This document shows, in pieces, positions 18,541 to 29,414 of a DNA stretch of 64,000 bases. Below the pieces are notes generated by a model, which was not told where the DNA came from, ran no database searches, and saw only the letters and a list, made by a program, of their open reading frames with translations. Source of the stretch: Closterium sp. Naga37s-1 (Eukaryota; Streptophyta; Zygnematophyceae; Desmidiales; Closteriaceae). The position numbers were made by a program, and so were the translations under genes. Each line of letters opens with the position of its first letter. The stretch's first letter is position 1. The DNA lies in NCBI GenBank assembly GCA_947471745.1, contig CANJKZ010000461.1:1121001-1185000 (forward strand). The letters are read 5' to 3'.

Positions 18541-19260
18541 CTACGAGTCGGTTCTAGAAGGAGGTGGAGATGTACATTTAGTCCAATCGGGAGGCTGGTG
18601 GTGGTGCTGCAGGCGGAGGGCCCGACGATTGGGGTATAGCGGGTAAGGGTACTGCAGGTGCAGGGACCGTAGGCGGAAGGCCCACAGAAGATGGTATAGT
18701 GGGTCGAGGTAATACGGATGGGGGGACCACAGGTCGAGGGGTGGCGCGAGGACGGCCAAAGTAAGAAAACAAAAGGTGGCGTTGGGGTGGAGTGCACGGA
18801 AGATATCAACAAACGAGTGTTCCGACAGCAATGCCTCGATGGTGGAGGCTTCACTCCGTTCCTGACCGTGCGGGGGGTGGTTGCGATCAGAAGGGTGGAT
18901 TAGAGAGTTGAAGTTCCCAACAAGTAAGGTTGCAGACGCAGCTGGTGGAGAGTCCAACATCGGGGCAAGTCATGAGCGCCACCAAGGGCGTATAGAGCTA
19001 TGAGCCTTATTTTCTCTTGGTGGAATTTGACGTCAATAGAGAGAAGACGCCCGTCAGTTAATGGTATATGAGGGGTAAGAGAGAAGGATATGTTAAAGAC
19101 GAGGATAGAGATGTCTCCGGGAGAGGGACGTGAGCCAGATGAGGGGGTGTTACCCTGGCGGGCCATAGTGTGAGTAGAGGCGTGAGGGCGAAAGCGAAGC
19201 TCTAGCCTTTTAACATTGTTGGTGAGGCGGGTATTAACTAGTACAACGATGTCAATGAGC
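18541..19260 (-). pseudogene. LINE-type endonuclease (EEP domain), decayed
   Basis: On the minus strand from about 19260 the frame encodes DIVVLVNTRLTNNVKRL, then GRLLSIDVKFHQEKIRLIAL, and, after a shift near 18960, LLVGNFNSLIHPSDRN and SFVDIFRALHPNATFCF. These are the successive blocks of the exonuclease-endonuclease-phosphatase domain of non-LTR retrotransposons (ETRL; VxVYAP; GDFN; DxFRxLHP...TF). Two catalytic acids are changed (ETRL to NTRL, GDFN to GNFN), and stops and shifts occur, so the domain is dead. The RT that should follow (below 18541) was not found. Confidence 0.75.
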
Positions 19261-19557
19261 CAGCCTTTTTAGAGCGTTCATTTTTAAAGGGGCGGATGAT
19301 CCACTCATGTTTATGCATAGTATTCTGAGATGTTTTATCATGGTATATAGGGCAGAGCCCATCGCGCATCAAGGTGAGCGAGGCTGATAAGTAAGTTAGG
19401 AATTGAGTACACCTTTCCAAACCACATAGGTGAAAGTGAAGTTGGGACATGTAGCAAGCTATAATATGACACATCGTTTCATTATATTCAGCCAAGTTAT
19501 AGCAACAACATGACAGTGAAACGAGCACAGCAGGATCTGTCAAACATCGATCTACAG

Positions 19558-20470
19558 CTAGGGAAGAAAATAGGCAACCTGGGGAAGGGCGACGAAGGCC
19601 GTGGCGTTCCATCTATTGTACTTCTCCTTTGCAGCAGGGAGGTGGGCTGCCGAGAGCTTCTTGGTGTAGTGCAGCTCGGAGGCAATGTGGGCCATAGCAG
19701 AATTGAGTGCAGCCCCGCAGGTCAAGTTGCACAGGGCGCAGGTCCACGGCTCGACACATGCGTCGAGGCCAATATAGAGTAGTCCCGAGTCGGTAGGCGT
19801 GGCGCAGGAGCCTAGCATCTGGCCTGGAGGGAAAGGAGGGTAGAGTGAAGGGTACAAAGGCCAGGGGGGGAGGGGCAGGGTGGGAATAAGTAGATAATCA
19901 GGTCTGGGAGGAAGGCAGGGCATAGATCGGGGAGGGGGGGCAGGGAGGGAAGGGGCGGGGTATGAGACTAGGGCGAACTCCTAGCATGGCGCGGGGATCG
20001 GGAGCATGGCCTGAAAGGGAGATGAGGCAAAGAAAGAGATAGGGAGGACATGGGGGGCAGAGGTGGGGTGAGGGTTTGGGGAGAGCGGCGGGCTTGACAT
20101 GGGGCCCCAGAGCAAGACCTGAGGGGAAGATGGGGGCGGGCTCGGGGTAGGAAGGGCAGGGAGGAAAAGGTCGGGATAGAGGTGCAAGAGCCGCTACAGG
20201 GGTGGCTTGGGAGCAAAGGGCGGGTCCTGAGAGAGTAAAAGGGCAAAACACGGGGTGGGAGGAGCAATAGGTATACAGGCGAGGTGGGGGGTCGGGGAGG
20301 GCTGAAGGCACAGCTTCAGAGCCGAAAATCTGATCTGGGAGGAGACAGGGCAGAAACCAGGTTAAGGGGGATAGGGTAAGGATGGGGGAGAGGAGAGCCC
20401 TGCTCAGGCGCCATAGGAGCCAAGCGTCTGGTCTGGAAGGAGGACGCGGGTGCCGCGCGGTGGGATGTAT
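19558..20470 (-). pseudogene. LINE ORF1-like region: zinc finger and Pro-rich repeats
   Basis: Minus strand. 19923-19558 encodes a C-X2-C-X13-H-X5-H finger (CALC...MAHIASELH, bases 19740-19669) of U1/matrin type, followed by LSAAHLPAAKEKYNRW. Upstream to about 20470 are five to six degenerate 100-130 bp units rich in Pro, each with a motif like SGPALCSQATPVAALA. It lies just 5' of the EEP fragment, as ORF1 does in LINEs, so I read it as the nucleic-acid-binding ORF1 of the same element. Frame breaks exist; the assignment is inference from position and the zinc finger. Confidence 0.45.
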
Positions 20471-21713
20471 GACAGGGAGAGGGGTCTGGGGGGGGGGGAG
20501 GGGGTTATGTGTGTGGCAGATGTGGGGGTGGGGGTTGCTGGGGGTGGGCATGTGCACAGTCACTGACGTCTCTGTCAACGCATTCGGGCTCGATACTGCT
20601 ACCGTGGTGGTGGTATCGACATCTCTGCAGCAGATCGTGAGTTTTCTTCATTCAGCAGCAGCGTTAGCCTGTAAGGAGTTGGGGGAAAGGGTGATTGGGA
20701 TTGTTAGGGGTGGGCGTGTCCACTGTCACTGACAAGGTGGTTGTCCCCAACCACCCTTTCTCCCAAAGTGACATCTCTTCCAAGGTGGTTGTACTCACCT
20801 TTGAACTGTTACGGCTACTATGCTTTTGGAAGCACGGGTGGGCACTATCACAAGCAAATCTCTCAATGCGCTTGGGCCTATCGCATCACTGTCCAACTGA
20901 GGCGGCTGTGCTGCATGTCATGGCTACAGTAGCTGTAGCACACCCCCGCATTCAACTTAAAGGGCAACACCCGAATTACTCAACGGAAGTCAACGCGGGA
21001 GAATAGGTTTGGGAAAGCAGAGATTTGAGGTTCGAAAACCTCCCCTAAACCTTCCTTTCCTGAAACCAGTAGGAACGAGACACAAACCGCCTCCAGTTTG
21101 TAAAGGCCTTTTTGTGATTCGGGGGCTGGGCTTTAAGAGCTTCAAAAACCTTATATCGAATTCGAATCCCCATACTTAATCCCAAACCCTCACCTCTGAC
21201 TTTGGAACCCTGAACGCTAAGTCTGGAGCCTCAAATACTGAACTCTGTTCCTTGCCTCCTCTTGCCCCCTCATTTGGTGGCAAGCTGCATGGAAAGCAAA
21301 AAGTGGGGTCGTTCGATCTGTTGCGCTAGTCTGTGGCATGGAGGAGACCAACTATACCCTAAATTTCTCTCCCACTTCCCACTTTCGCCCCTCCCCTTCA
21401 CAGATCTCAGTTTTTTTGCTGTCTGTTGCATTGGGTCTTTTCTCTTTCCATCCTTGTTATCCCCCTCACGTCCCATCTCTTCTAAAGTTCGTGGCCGAGC
21501 TCCACAGGAAGCACAACGTGGGGTCATTTGACCTGTTAAGCCAAACAGCGCCCATCCAGGCAGTCACTCTCGCGCTGATCGGGCCCTTCCTCAACTGCCT
21601 CCTCACCTCGCAGAACCTTCTGAGTTCCCCGTCACCAGCAACGTTGCGGTGAGCATCAACATCGCATCTACTGCCTGCTCCGCTTTGATCCCAGAATCGG
21701 TCCTTGTCCTCTG

Positions 21714-21960
21714 TGTTAAAGCTTAGAATATGGTAGCCATGGCTAGGGAGAGAGAAGGTAGCGAGAGAATCATATCACTAGGAAAGAGTGTCGAGATACA
21801 AATGTAGGAAATCCTAATTGAACTTAGGGTGTGTTCAGTTTGTGCTAGAAACTAAGAAATGAACCTAAACTGAACCGAAAGTGTAACTCGCTCTAAACAT
21901 GGCGAAATAACAAAAGAACAACATGATAAATGCTAGAGCGAGCACTAGCCTACTCCAACA
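21714..21960 (-). repeat. 3' LTR of element D
   Basis: 247 bp; followed inward by CACCCCCAGG, the complement of the PPT. Confidence 0.93.
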
Positions 21961-21996
21961 CACCCCCAGGCTAGGTGAAGCTCTGGGATAAAACAC

Positions 21997-23400
21997 CTAG
22001 CGAATCGGAACACCCACAGAAGTGGCGAGACGAGTGAGCCCAAGCGCGCGCACGTAGAAACGGTGTGGCGCACGAAGGAGAGCCTTTGTGAAAATGTCAG
22101 CAAGATTGGCAGTAGCGGCCACCTTGCGAAGACAGAGGAAGCCAGACTGCACCAGCTCGCGCACAAAGAAGTAGCGGACCTTGATGTGTTTGCTGCGAGC
22201 ATGATAGACAGGATTTTCAGTGAGGTGGATCATGCTCGCACTGTCACAAGAGAGCGTCACAGAGGGCTGAGAGTGACCAAGCTCAGCAAGGAGAAAGGAG
22301 AGCCAGCAAGCCTCCTGAGCTGCCAATGTGCATGCGTACAACTCAGCCTCGCAGGTGGAAAGGCATACAGAGGATGAACGAGTGGAGCGCCAGCTGATGA
22401 GGCCACTGCCAAGAGTAAAACCATAACCCTGAGAGGAGCGGCGATCAGGGCGAGGATCAGCGTAGGAGGAATCACTGTAACCGGAAAGAACGGGGGGAGA
22501 AGAGCCACCAAGAGTGAGTGCAAGATCAGAGGTAACGCGAAGATAGCGGAGAACGCGCTTGGAAGCCGCCCAGTGTACGTCAGTGTGGCGACCAAGGCCA
22601 ACAAAACGAGAGAGGACACTGAGGGGGTAAGCAAGATCGGGGCGAGTGCACATCATAGCATACATGAGTGGCCCAACGAGCTCAGGATAGGTTCGCAATT
22701 CTGAGGAGGGAGCGGGAACAGCAGGGGCAGTAAGCTGATGGTTAGCGAGAAGAGGAGTGGAAACTGGCTTGGCCTGCGACATTTCAAAGCGCTCGAGAAT
22801 GGAGTGAATGTAGAAGGATTGAGAGAGAGAGATGGTGCGCGCAGCACGATCACGACGGATCTCCATGCCGAGGTAATGACGAAGCTCGCCAAGATCCTTG
22901 CACAGGAGACGCGCCTGGAGGGCCTGCTTGACAGCGGCAAGGTCGGCAGAATCTTCAGCGAGGAGCACCAAGTCATCGACGTAGGCAAGAATGTAAAGTC
23001 TGTGAGGGGAAGTGCGAATGAAGAGACTGGGGTCGGAAGAGGAGGTGGAGAAGCCAAGAGAGTGAAGAGTGGAGGCGAGCTTAGCATGCCACTCGCGCGG
23101 GGCCTGCTTAAGACCATACACTGGGCGCTTCAGCTCCCAGACGGTGCCTGGAGGGAAGGGGCGAGGAAACCCAGTGGGGCGCTCAAGGAAAATGCGTTCA
23201 TGAAGCTCGGCGTGGAGAAAGGCATTGGAGACATCCATAGAGTGAATCTCCCAATCCCAGCGGGCGCCTAGATCAAGAAGGAGGCGAAGAGTGGGGAGAC
23301 GGGCAGTGGGGGAGTAAGTGGCAAAGTAGTCAATGCCTTCACGTTGAGTGAAACCTTTGGCGCAGTAACGGGCTTTGAAGACAGGGAGCTCCCCAGGCAA
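21997..23400 (-). pseudogene. Element D: reverse transcriptase and RNase H
   Basis: 467-codon frame read from 23400 down to 21997. RVT_2 starts FKARYCAKGFTQREGIDYFA; active site YVDD at 22983-22972; ends with copia RNase H (SDSSYADPRPDRRSSQGY, STCEAELYA, CDSASMIHL, KHIKVRYFFVREL). The motifs are intact in this piece, but it is out of frame with the upstream IN-RT linker, and the normal start is in the PR-IN part, so it could not be made as a full Pol. Confidence 0.9.
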
Positions 23401-24418
23401 CTGTTTGACACGAAAGACCCATTTGCCCTTGACAATGGTGGCACCAGGGGGGGCACAGAGTCAATGTAAGATTGAGTTCTGGTGAATGCCTCACACTCGG
23501 CAATGATGGCAGCCATCCACTCGGTTGCATGAAAGCCAGACACTGCCTCGGAATAGGTCTGAGGGGTGGGAATAGCGGCAGTGTCAGCAGAGAGAAGAGT
23601 GGGAGAATTGGAGAAGTCGCCAACGGTGACACAGAGGAGGGGTGAAACGGGATGAACAGAGAACAGCTCCTCAAATCGATCCTCGAGAAGATCGACGTCT
23701 GGAGAGGGAGAGAGACGAGTAAAGAGAGCAGAGTGTTGAAAGTTGGACATTGCACGGGTCATAGAGCGGGTGAGTCGCGGAGAAGAGGGAGGAGCAGGAG
23801 CAGAAGGAAGGGTAGCAGAAGGAGGTGGTGAGGGAGAGGGTGGGGGAGCATGAGCAGAAGGAGCAAGAGGAGAAGGATGTTGTGAAGGAGAGGGCATGGG
23901 AGCAGAAGAGGAAGAGGCAGGAAGAGAGGTGCCGGAGATGACAGCAGAGCGGGGGGTGGAGGGGGCAAGGAGGGGAGGCGGAGCAGGGGCAGGAGGAAGG
24001 GGAGAAGGAAAGGGAGCAGCAGAGGGCAGCGGATCAAAGTCAGACCAATGAACAGAGGGAGGAGGAGGGGTGTGAGGGGGGGTGATGAATGGAGAACGAG
24101 TCTCATCAAAGATAACATCCTGGATGCGAATGAGCTACTGAGTGGAGGGAGCATAGAAAAGATAGCCAGGACAGTCAGTGTTGATGCCAATGAATGCACA
24201 GAGCTGCGTCTTGGGAGCGAGCTTCCCACCCTTACGTGCTCAATCGGCGGGATTGATGAGGACATGAGCGACACAACCCCACACCCAAAGAGGGCGGGCG
24301 GAGGGCTGGCGGCCAGTCCAGAGCTGGAAGGGTGTAATGGAAGGGCGTAATGGAAGGGCGAAGGGGATGAGGGCGAAGGTTGGAAAGAAGAGTGGCGTGA
24401 ACAAGAGCGTAGCTCCAA
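23401..24418 (-). pseudogene. Element D: integrase C-terminus and Ser/Pro-rich linker
   Basis: Two overlapping broken frames carry the end of integrase (RVWGCVAHVLINP-like), then a long Ser/Pro linker (SPSPPPSATLPSAPAPPSSP) and the SYSEAV...EWMAAIIAECEAF start of RVT_2. Frame changes near 24250 and 23430 and an in-frame stop near 24135 interrupt it. Confidence 0.75.
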
Positions 24419-25851
24419 AGAGAATGTGGAGCAGATGCATGAGTAAAGAGACAGCGGGTGACCTCCATGAGAGTGCGAATACGACGCTCGGCAACACCAT
24501 TCTGTTCGGGAGAGTGCGGAAGGGTGGAGGTTTGGCGAATGCCATGCGAGGAGCAGTAAGAAGAGAGAGAGTGGTTAAAGAACTCGCCACCACCATCAGA
24601 GTGGAGGCGTGCGACAGGACGGCCAAAGCGAAGGCGCGCCTGCTCAGCCCAGCGAATGATGAGGGAGGGGGCGTCAGATTTGGCACGGAGGGGATAGACA
24701 GTGGCAAAGCGAGAGTGGTCATCGACAAGAAGGAGAAAGTAGCGATGACCCTGACGGGAGGCAATGGGAGAGAGACCCCAGAGGTCCATATGCACAAGAT
24801 CAAGGGGTTTGGGGGAGGCAGAAGGGGAAGAAGGATGAGGAGATTGGGAGAGCATGGCTTGAACACAAGGGGTGCATGGAGGAGCGGGAGAGGGGGGAAG
24901 GGGCGGGAGAGAGGAAGGGAGATCATGAAGCAGCTTCGAATTGACCATGATGCGAAGGAGAGGAAAATTGGGGTGGCCAAGGCGATGATGGAGAAGAAGG
25001 GTAGGCTGGGTGAGAGAGCGACAGTCGCAAGAGGAGACGGGAGAGGCAGACGAAGGGGAATTGTGATGGATAGATGGGGGGATGGGAACACGAAGGGTGT
25101 AGAGGCGAGTAGTAGGAGAAAGGGTGAAACGAGCAAGGTGCCGGTCGTGGTAATGAAGATCACAATACAGTGCACCTGGGGGGAAGAGCGCTCGCACACC
25201 AAGGCGTTGGAGGGCAGGGAGGGAAAGGAGGTTATGACGGCAAGAGGGAACATAAAGGCCAGTAACATCGCCAGAGGGAGAGGCAGGACAGGGAAGAGAG
25301 GAAGTGCCAGTGCAGACCATGGTCATGGTCTCCCCAGCCCCATGAACAGATAGGGGACGAGGAAAATTGCGAAGGATACCGGCGTCACGAAAGACAGAGT
25401 CAGTAGCAGCACTGTCAAGGACAAAATCCAAGGTGCGAGGAAGTGAGAGAGCAGCAGCCGTAGGGCTAGGAGAGTGAGAGGCAGTGCTCTGAAGGGGTGG
25501 AGAAAGTGGAACGACAAAACGAGGGTCCATTAGAGGAGAAGCACCAAGGATGCTATCGTGAGATGGCATGGTCACGCTGAAAGCAGAGGCCAGAGAACCA
25601 ATACCAGAGGTGACAGCGGCAGGAGCGTGCTGGGAAGAAGGGCGGCGACGCTGATGGGACAGCGGAATCCACGCGGAGGGGTTGAGAAGAGGGGGGGTCC
25701 AGCGGCATGTAGGAGAGGTGGTGCGAAGGGAGGAAGGTGCAGCGGAGGAGGTGGAGGGTGAAGAAGGCAAGGATAGGAGAGGAGGTACGGTGGAAAGAGG
25801 GTGAGGGCGGAAGCACAGAGGAAGAGAGGTAAGAGCGAGAATAGGCGCCAT
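24232..25851 (-). pseudogene. Element D: protease and integrase
   Basis: 539-codon frame read downward from 25851. Aspartic protease site is FVLDSAATDSVF (DSAA, not the usual DSGA). Then the GAG-pre-integrase zinc site (LLLHHRLGHPNF...CTPCVQAM) and the integrase core: DLVHMDLWG, HSDGGGEFF, SPEQNGVAERRIRTL, which keeps the DDE acids. The frame leaves Pol near 24280 through a shift (GLCRSCPHQ). Confidence 0.88.
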
Positions 25852-26831
25852 GAGGGGGAGGGGATAGTAATGGAGCAGAGGTGGGGAGACAAAAGAGGCG
25901 GAGGAATAGAGGGGAGGTACTCAGCTGCTGAGCCATTGAGGGGAGAAATAAGAGGAGGAATAGGGGTGAGGTATTCAGCTGCTGAGCCGTTGAGGGGGGA
26001 AATAAGAGGAGGAGGAATAGAGGTGAGGTAGTCAGCTGCCGAGCCGTTGAGGGGAGAAAAAAGAGGAGGAGGGATAGCAGCGAAGTAGTCTGCTGCTGCG
26101 TCACTGAGGGGAGAAACAAGAGGAGGAGGGATAATGTCGGAGTAGTCTGCTGCTGCGCCGCTGAGGGGAGAAACAAGAGGAGGAGGGATAGCGGCGAAGT
26201 AGTCTGCTGCTGCGCCGCTGAGGGGAGAAACAAGAGGAGGAGGGATAATGTCGGAGTAGTCTGTTGCTGCGCCGCTGAGGGGAGAAACAAGAGGAGGGAT
26301 AGTGGCGAAGTAGTCTGCTACTGCGCCACTGAAGGGAGAAATAAGAGGAGGAGGGAAGGTGTGGAAGAAGATTGGCAACAAAACACAGACAGCTACCAGC
26401 TGCAGCAGATAGGGAGAGAAGAGAGGCGGAGGAAGAGGTGAGATGGTGGGGGAAGTAGAGGGAGAGAGAAGAGGAGGAGGAGGGTGAAGGAGCGGAGTGT
26501 GAGGAAGAAGTAGGGTCACGATCACCAAGTGGCAACCAGTGACACGTAGCCAGGTGGCAGATGCGGAGGGGAAGGAGGTGGAGGAAGGGAGGAGAGGCAC
26601 GAAGGGAGGAAGGAATGAAGAGTGGAGGAGGAGGGAGAGGAGGCGGATGGGGTGATGGGAGAAGGAGGAGGTGGTGCAAAAGCGGCAGAAGAAGGCGCAC
26701 CATGAGGGGAGGGGAAGGCGCCTGCAGGGAGGTGAGGCAGGACGCCTTACGAGAGGGTAAGGGAGGGCGGCCGGGGAGAGGGAGGGCGGTGGGCAAGACG
26801 CGCGCGCGCGGAGACGGCACAGAGGCCGCAC
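25572..26831 (-). CDS. Element D: Pro-rich ORF with 21-residue repeats in place of Gag
   Basis: 419-codon frame read from 26831 down to 25572, overlapping the protease frame in another phase. The middle third is seven to eight copies of a 63-bp unit giving PPPLVSPLSGAAADYFAAI-type repeats. Flanks are Leu/Pro/Ser-rich. No UBN2 fold, RG-rich tract or zinc knuckle is visible. It sits where Gag should be, but is likely an expanded non-coding or decayed segment that happens to be open; a second frame (26994-26101) is also open across it. Confidence 0.35.
   Translation of the reverse strand: MRPLCRLRARASCPPPSLSPAALPYPLVRRPASPPCRRLPLPSWCAFFCRFCTTSSFSHHPIRLLSLLLHSSFLPPFVPLLPSSTSFPSASATWLRVTGCHLVIVTLLLPHTPLLHPPPPLLSPSTSPTISPLPPPLFSPYLLQLVAVCVLLPIFFHTFPPPLISPFSGAVADYFATIPPLVSPLSGAATDYSDIIPPPLVSPLSGAAADYFAAIPPPLVSPLSGAAADYSDIIPPPLVSPLSDAAADYFAAIPPPLFSPLNGSAADYLTSIPPPLISPLNGSAAEYLTPIPPLISPLNGSAAEYLPSIPPPLLSPHLCSITIPSPSWRLFSLLPLFLCASALTLFPPYLLSYPCLLHPPPPPLHLPPFAPPLLHAAGPPLFSTPPRGFRCPISVAALLPSTLLPLSPLVLVLWPLLSA
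25925..26345. repeat. 63-bp minisatellite inside element D
   Basis: About seven copies of a unit containing GAGGGGAGAAACAAGAGGAG and GTAGTCTGCTGCTGCGCCGC. Unit length is a multiple of three, so frames stay open. Confidence 0.85.
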
Positions 26832-27135
26832 GCGTCGACGGCGGGGAGGCCGCGCGCGTCGATGGCGGGGAGGCCGAGCGCGTCGACGACGGGCAGAGCG
26901 CGCGACACGGCGGTGGGTATGGCGCGCGACGAGGCGGGGCAGGGGGAGGGCGGCGCGACGGCGGGACAGGGCGCGCGACTAGGGGACGGGTCACGTGATT
27001 GAAAAAACAGAGGAAATTTGAGGGTCGAAATAGTAGGGAAAAGGGAATTCGACTAGGTAAACAGTGGCGCGCCGGATGCCTAAGGCCTAAACCGTACTAA
27101 GAGATATAGATTAGGACAAAACGCCAAGGATTTGG

Positions 27136-27147
27136 CTCTAGATACCA
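27136..27147 (-). promoter_or_regulatory. PBS of element D
   Basis: Reads TGGTATCTAGAG on the minus strand, next to the 5' LTR; a one-base-inserted form of the Met-tRNA site. Confidence 0.75.
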
Positions 27148-27394
27148 TGTTAAAGCTGAAAATATGGTAGCCATGGCTAGGGAGAGAGAAGGTAGCGAGA
27201 GAATTATACCACTAGGAGAGAGTGTCGAGATACAAATCTAGGAAACCCTAATTGAACTTAGGGTGTGTTCAGTTTGTGCTAGAAACTAAGAAATGAACCT
27301 AAACTGAACCGAAAGTGTAACTCGCTCTAAACATGGCGAAATAACAAAAGAACAACATTATAAATGCCAGAGCGAGCTCTAGCCTACTCCAACA
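27148..27394 (-). repeat. 5' LTR of element D
   Basis: 247 bp; CTCTG target duplication follows at 27395-27399. Confidence 0.93.
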
Positions 27395-28089
27395 CTCTGG
27401 TCATGTCCCCCCTTCCATCCACAATGTCAACCCTTCGCCCGCTCCCCTCTCGCTCTCCCTTCGCCCTCTTCCCTCGACCCACCACTCCCCTCCCCTCCCC
27501 TTCTCTCCAATTCTTCATCTTCCTCTCTTGATTCTTTGCCGTCAACCCCCATTGACCTCTCATATGTTTCACATCCCTTTCCCAATTTCCCCCCCTTATC
27601 CCCCTCTAACCCTCTCCACCCTTCCCCACCCCTCCCCACCCGTCCCCACCCCTCTAGTTCTTCATCGCCCTCTCGTGCGCCTTTGCCATCGGCTGCAACC
27701 TCTCCGTCTACTTGTGCATCGGAAAGTTCTCAGCAACGTCCTTCCAGGTGTTGCGGCACATGAAGACGGTGGTGGTGCTCATCCTAGGGTGGACCGTCTT
27801 CAAGGACCCCTTCACACTCAAGAACTTTAGTGGCATTCTCATAGCTATTGTGGGCATGCTGCTGTATAGCTGGGCTGTGGAGAAAGAGAAGGGGGAGAAG
27901 GGCGGGAAGGAGGGCAAGGGAGGGAAGGAGGGGTTGCCGCTGCTGCCGGTGCAGAAAGGGGAAGAGGGAGCAGGAGTGGGGATGGGATTGGGGGAGGAGG
28001 GGAAGGGGGATGTGGAGTATGGGGGGTTGATGGGGGAGAATGGGAGGAGGCCCAGCTCCCCGACAAAAGGGGGGAGAGGGTTGTTGTAA

Positions 28090-28911
28090 CAGGACCTTTC
28101 AGGTGATAGTAATATTTATACAGATAGATTACGACTTCTTCTCACTGAACAGCCGGAACGGCTAGGAATGTCTGTTACCAGCTTATTTCAATGTATGTAC
28201 CGTTGAGGCAGCTATGTATCACCAACCTAGTAAGGTTCATCCCCCCTTCTCCACCTCCTTAAGCACTTCTCAGGTGTGATTTCAACCACTTCGTTCTCAA
28301 TGTTACCAGTACGAAACCATATCATTCTGTAAATAACACACCATACATAAATATTTTAGACTACCTCACTTATTTTTGCTTGGTTCCTCATGCCTGAAGC
28401 ATACCCCCACACAAGCACAGCCCACTCGCAAACTATGGTATACCCTGCATACTAACGAGATCTCCAAGCAACATTCCACTAGAAACGGGTGCTAGCAACA
28501 TTCCACCACAACGCAACCACAAACTACATCCCACCAGCATCGCTTTTTTCTACTCAGTTTCTCAGTCATATGCACACAACACAATCATTTGATATATAAG
28601 ATGACTACCACAATATCCATGAGCATCTGAGAAACAGCAAACACTAGGCAATGAACCTAGAACACCAGCCCACCAGACTCCATGCTTGATCTCCCTCGTT
28701 TATTTCATTTGGTTTCTCATGCATACACACGCAAAAACAGCCAACTTGCAAACCACACCTTGCATACCTACCAACGAGCATACCAACGAAATCTGCCGGC
28801 ACCTTTCCACTGCAAACAGGAACCACAGCCCGCTTGCAAACTACACCTTGCATAACAAGGTCTGCCAACACTCAGCACCTTTGCACTGCAAACGGGTGTT
28901 ACGGTAGCTAG
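28090..28911. repeat. 3' flanks of transporter and CAP pseudogenes, with repeated module
   Basis: 28090-28300 is like the 3' flank of the intact transporter at 54568. 28395-28520, 28715-28820 and 28820-28905 repeat a loose 80-110 bp module (ACAGCCCRCTTGCAAACTA...CTTGCATA...CACTGCAAACGGG). The same module follows the CAP copy at 49180-49330. No gene seen. Confidence 0.6.
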
Positions 28912-29400
28912 CTAATACGGAGTCGACCCCACCATGTTGCCCTACGGCGAGTAGTCGCAAACCCACATGCCCCCCCCATCCGCACACTTGGCAGCAGTGC
29001 ACCCGACACGCTTGGTACCCCGCCACACCACTTGCGTGTAGTGCCCACACATCTTGCCGCCCGCACACCCCTTGGGCACGGCGTTGTACCTCCAGTCTTT
29101 CTTCTCCGCCACGCACGACCGCACCGCTGCCCGGTCCTCGGCACTGTTCAGCTTGGCAGGGCGCTTCTAGTACAGGTTTTGCCCAAGCCCCTTGGCACCG
29201 CCGTGCTTCAATTTGCATCCGCTGGAGGCGAGCTGATCAGCCCACTGCTTCGCTGCTGCTGCCACTTTGTCGTCCCATGAGAGGCCCGGCACACCCACTG
29301 CCCGCCGTGCCTTATTGTGCTCCTCCAGAATCGCCGCCTTGTCCACTCCCCTGCTGCTGCGGCTGCCACCAGTGCCGCCACCATTGTAATTCTTCGAAGG
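28912..29400 (-). pseudogene. CAP/PR-1 family pseudogene, copy 1
   Basis: Minus strand. Encodes the CAP (SCP/PR-1) domain from VDKAAILEEHNKARRAVGV through CGHYTQVVWRGTKRVGC and CADGGGMWVCDYSP. CAP proteins are secreted Cys-rich wall or defence proteins. Two in-frame stops break it: TAG for Trp after GLGQNLY (29169-29167) and TAG for Gln after DYSP. Both are single changes from TGG and CAG as seen in the other copy. The 5' exon with the signal peptide is missing: copia fragment G abuts near 29405-29425, so the frame there starts in antisense copia sequence. Confidence 0.9.
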
Positions 29401-29414
29401 TACTCCCTTGCGCT

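Larger units (their letters stand above)
21714..27394 (-). mobile_element. Copia LTR retrotransposon D, degenerate
   Basis: 5,681 bp, minus strand, 247-bp LTRs (21714-21960 and 27148-27394) differing at about ten bases (about 4%), TGTTAAAG...CCAACA ends, target duplication CTCTG (21709-21713 and 27395-27399). PPT next to the left LTR (CACCCCCAGG on plus), PBS next to the right LTR (TGGTATCTAGAGCC on minus). Pol is broken into at least three frames, and no UBN2 Gag or zinc knuckle is seen; a 21-residue repeat ORF occupies that place. Different LTR family from the TGTCA elements. Confidence 0.95.
20522..28089 (+). pseudogene. Nucleotide-sugar transporter pseudogene (5' truncated)
   Basis: Paralogue of the gene at 50528-54567. 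Kept parts: the 3' half of exon 3 (about 20534-20637, GMCTVTDVSVNAFGL...STSLQQI then GTGAGT), a degenerate extra copy of the exon-4 start (21271-21330), exon 4 (21488-21648) and exon 5 (27658-28089, to TAA). Exons 1-2 and half of exon 3 are gone, cut near the LINE fragment. Exon 4 lacks one T of CTTCTTGAG, shifting the frame, and the conserved GHMKT of exon 5 is RHMKT. Element D (21714-27394) sits in the intron between exons 4 and 5. The C-terminal Lys/Glu/Gly-rich tail ending KGGRGLL is kept. Non-functional. Confidence 0.9.

Noticed and set aside
21020-21050. tRNA-like T-arm (GAGGTTCGAAAACCTC)
   Set aside because: A small hairpin only; no acceptor stem, anticodon arm or box A at the right distance.
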